Shown here piece by piece: positions 46,249-47,349 of a stretch of 47,349 bases of DNA (within the stretch, counting starts at the first letter, position 1; each line of letters begins with the position of its first letter). A program made the translations under genes and the position numbers. Under the pieces are notes generated by a model, which saw only the letters and a program-made list of their open reading frames with translations, was not told the DNA's origin and did not search any database. The DNA lies in assembly GCA_001508155.1 (NCBI GenBank), contig LGFI01000015.1, positions 1-47,349 on the forward strand, written 5' to 3'. The stretch is from Acetothermia bacterium 64_32. GTDB lineage: Bacteria > Bipolaricaulota > Bipolaricaulia > Bipolaricaulales > Bipolaricaulaceae.

Positions 46249-46905
46249 TCACCAAGGTTCGATTGAATCCCTCTTGGCCCGCTCTAGGTGGCTTTCCAAA
46301 GCCTTGGTCCCCGTGCTAATATCGTGGTGTAACAGTGCTTCCAAAATTGTCCTGTGTTCCTCACACGCAGCTTTTGGGTTCATGGAAAGGCGCGTTGTCA
46401 GCTTGATGAGATCTATCACTCCGTTTGCGAACTTCTCAAGCCACCTGTTTCCTGAACCCTTGATCAAGAACCCAAGATGAAAGTCCTCATCGAATTTTTG
46501 GGTATCCTTTACCGGAAATCCATGCTGTTCAAGATCATCAAGTCTCTTTAGTAATTCTTTGAGTTTTTCTTCGTCGACATTCTCGTAAACGTACCTCAGC
46601 GCCAGGGTCTCCAATGACTTCCGGAGGTCAAACAGCTCTTGAATATCCCTCCGGCTGAGCCGTGCCACGAAATACCCTACATAAGGTTTTGGCTCAACGA
46701 GTCCTTGCTCAACAAGCTTATGAATGGCCTCACGAATCGGGGTTTGGCTTACCGAGAGCTCCTGGGCAAGCCCCTTCACATCGATCCGGTCCCCAGGTTT
46801 CAAGGAGAGGTTCACAATGCAGTCCCGCAGATAATCGTATACCTGGCTAACCAGTGTTCGCTTCTCTAAGCCAACTTTGTCGTTCCTGGGATCTGCCTCC
46901 ACCAT
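46249..46905 (-). CDS. GntR-family regulator with FCD domain
   Basis: 218 residues from the ATG at 46905. N-terminal winged helix: LVSQVYDYLRDCIVNLSLKP, GDRIDVKGLAQELSVSQTPI, REAIHKLVEQGLVEPKPYVG. The C-terminal FCD domain is all-helical (RDIQELFDLRKSLETLALRY, then KFDEDFHLGFL, then EEHRTILEALLHHD), with the Asp/His positions of its metal or ligand site. The promoter -10 ends only nine bases before this ATG, so the mRNA is leaderless or nearly so and the longer open frame upstream cannot be translated from it. It leads the operon and probably represses it until a sugar acid or sugar phosphate binds. Confidence 0.88.
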   Translation of the reverse strand: MVEADPRNDKVGLEKRTLVSQVYDYLRDCIVNLSLKPGDRIDVKGLAQELSVSQTPIREAIHKLVEQGLVEPKPYVGYFVARLSRRDIQELFDLRKSLETLALRYVYENVDEEKLKELLKRLDDLEQHGFPVKDTQKFDEDFHLGFLIKGSGNRWLEKFANGVIDLIKLTTRLSMNPKAACEEHRTILEALLHHDISTGTKALESHLERAKRDSIEPW

Positions 46906-46914
46906 AACGGCTGT

Positions 46915-46943
46915 ATTATATAAAATATATTGCCTCTTGTCAA
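46915..46943 (-). promoter_or_regulatory. Full-consensus promoter of the GntR-led operon with overlapping palindrome
   Basis: Minus strand TTGACA (46943-46938), a spacer of exactly 17 bases and TATAAT (46920-46915): a perfect sigma-70 consensus. The spacer and -10 contain AATATATTTTATATAAT, a one-mismatch inverted repeat well placed for an autorepressor. No other promoter-like sequence is evident for the eleven-gene operon. Confidence 0.8.
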
Positions 46944-46973
46944 GAAGGCGGACCTGAACACCCAGGGGATGGG

Positions 46974-47177
46974 GGCCCACCCCGAGGCCGGATCTTTCGG
47001 CGTTCGAAGGGTTCTTGCGCACCGTGCACAGCGATTGGCTCATAAATCCCAGGGATGTCGTCGGCGCACTTGTGGAATCCTTGAGCGAACTAGCCGATCA
47101 AGGTAAGTCCGTCTTCGCAGTTTCCGATTTTGAGAAGCCTAGAAGCGGTTTCAAAAGCCCAAGTTTTTCCGGTTAAA
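46974..47177 (+). pseudogene. Possible truncated coding fragment beside the insertion sequence
   Basis: The plus-strand frame ending at TAA 47175-47177 reads DLSAFEGFLRTVHSDWLINP, then RDVVGALVESLSELADQGKS, then VFAVSDFE. This looks like real protein (balanced composition, amphipathic helices) but has no ATG or ribosome site and begins just after a stop at about 46955. It could be the remains of a gene cut by the neighbouring IS5-type element. No family recognised. Confidence 0.25.
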
Positions 47178-47185
47178 ATGGAGGT

Positions 47186-47349
47186 ATGAGGGGGTGTGAG
47201 CTTACCGACGAGCAATGGGAAATGATCCGGCCACTTCTGCCACCGCCTGCCCGCATCGGCCGTCCGCGAGCCGACGACCGGAAGGTAGTGAATGGGATCC
47301 TGTATGTGCTGAGGACCGGCTGTCGCTGGCAGGACATGCCACGGAAGTA
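47186..47349 (+). CDS. IS5-family insertion-sequence transposase, N-terminus (partial)
   Basis: 54 codons from the ATG at 47186 to the right edge. MRGCELTDEQWEMIRPLLPP, then RIGRPRADDRKVVNGILYVL, then RTGCRWQDMP match the N-terminal helix-turn-helix domain (DUF4096) of IS5/IS1031-type transposases almost position by position. The DDE catalytic part lies outside the window. The left terminal inverted repeat must lie between about 47100 and 47185 but cannot be defined without the other end. Confidence 0.85.
   Translation, partial: MRGCELTDEQWEMIRPLLPPPARIGRPRADDRKVVNGILYVLRTGCRWQDMPRK

Noticed and set aside
46906-47043. N-terminal 46-codon extension of the GntR regulator
   Set aside because: It lies upstream of and across the consensus promoter, so it would not be in the transcript; GntR similarity begins after ATG 46905.

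Overview
The window reads as chromosomal DNA of a GC-rich, probably thermophilic and anaerobic, diderm-like bacterium. The signs are a CooC-type metallochaperone, a diphosphate-type phosphofructokinase, sugar ABC importers without their own ATPase, an exported beta-barrel-like protein ending in Phe, DUF3782 and Uma2 genes, and HicBA modules. The mixture would suit a lineage such as Bipolaricaulota/Acetothermia, but nothing here (no rRNA, no universal marker tree) proves it. I see no tRNA, rRNA or CRISPR array.

Layout. 0-3.8 kb (mostly +): the 5' end of an MBL-fold hydrolase (-), an exported protein joining cell-wall-binding-2-like repeats to a molybdopterin-binding-like fold, then a methyltransferase coupled to a CooC-type ATPase. 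3.8-5.5 kb (-): an ABC-2 export pair. 5.9-10.9 kb (+): a secreted protein translationally coupled to a 1410-residue subtilisin-like protease. Both carry the same VRPPYxPH propeptide-like segment. 10.9-13.0 kb (-): a Cys-rich beta-barrel-like protein, a HicBA pair, and the decayed 3' end of a second barrel gene with its own terminator. 13.1-16.2 kb: a coiled-coil/PD-(D/E)XK protein (+) divergent from a small coiled-coil protein, then trigger factor and ClpP (-).

16.2-23.4 kb (+) is a mannoside operon: a LacI regulator with two palindromic operators, a sugar-binding protein, a terminator-like hairpin, two permeases and a GH38 alpha-mannosidase. 23.3-28.6 kb (-) holds rlmN, a PflA-like radical SAM protein and a serine-biosynthesis set (class-V aminotransferase, serA, DUF1015). 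28.7-29.4 kb carries a broken Uma2 gene and a stretch able to form several RNA helices. 29.4-35.8 kb (-) is a central sugar block: a LarA-like NPN enzyme, Gnd, HicBA, a HAD phosphatase, PPi-type PFK and a mannonate-oxidoreductase-like SDR, with heptanucleotide repeats on both sides of pfk.

35.8-46.9 kb (-) is a visibly more AT-rich operon of eleven genes led by a GntR/FCD regulator with a full-consensus promoter. It encodes a Gfo/Idh/MocA dehydrogenase, a DegT-type sugar aminotransferase, a complete importer apart from the ATPase, a xylose-isomerase-like TIM barrel, a neutral-ceramidase-like amidohydrolase, a NagB-like deaminase, a SIS isomerase and NagA. I infer import and breakdown of an unusual (possibly N-acylated or keto/amino) sugar or aminocyclitol. 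It is the best candidate for an undescribed system. The window ends inside an IS5-type transposase (+), next to the composition boundary.
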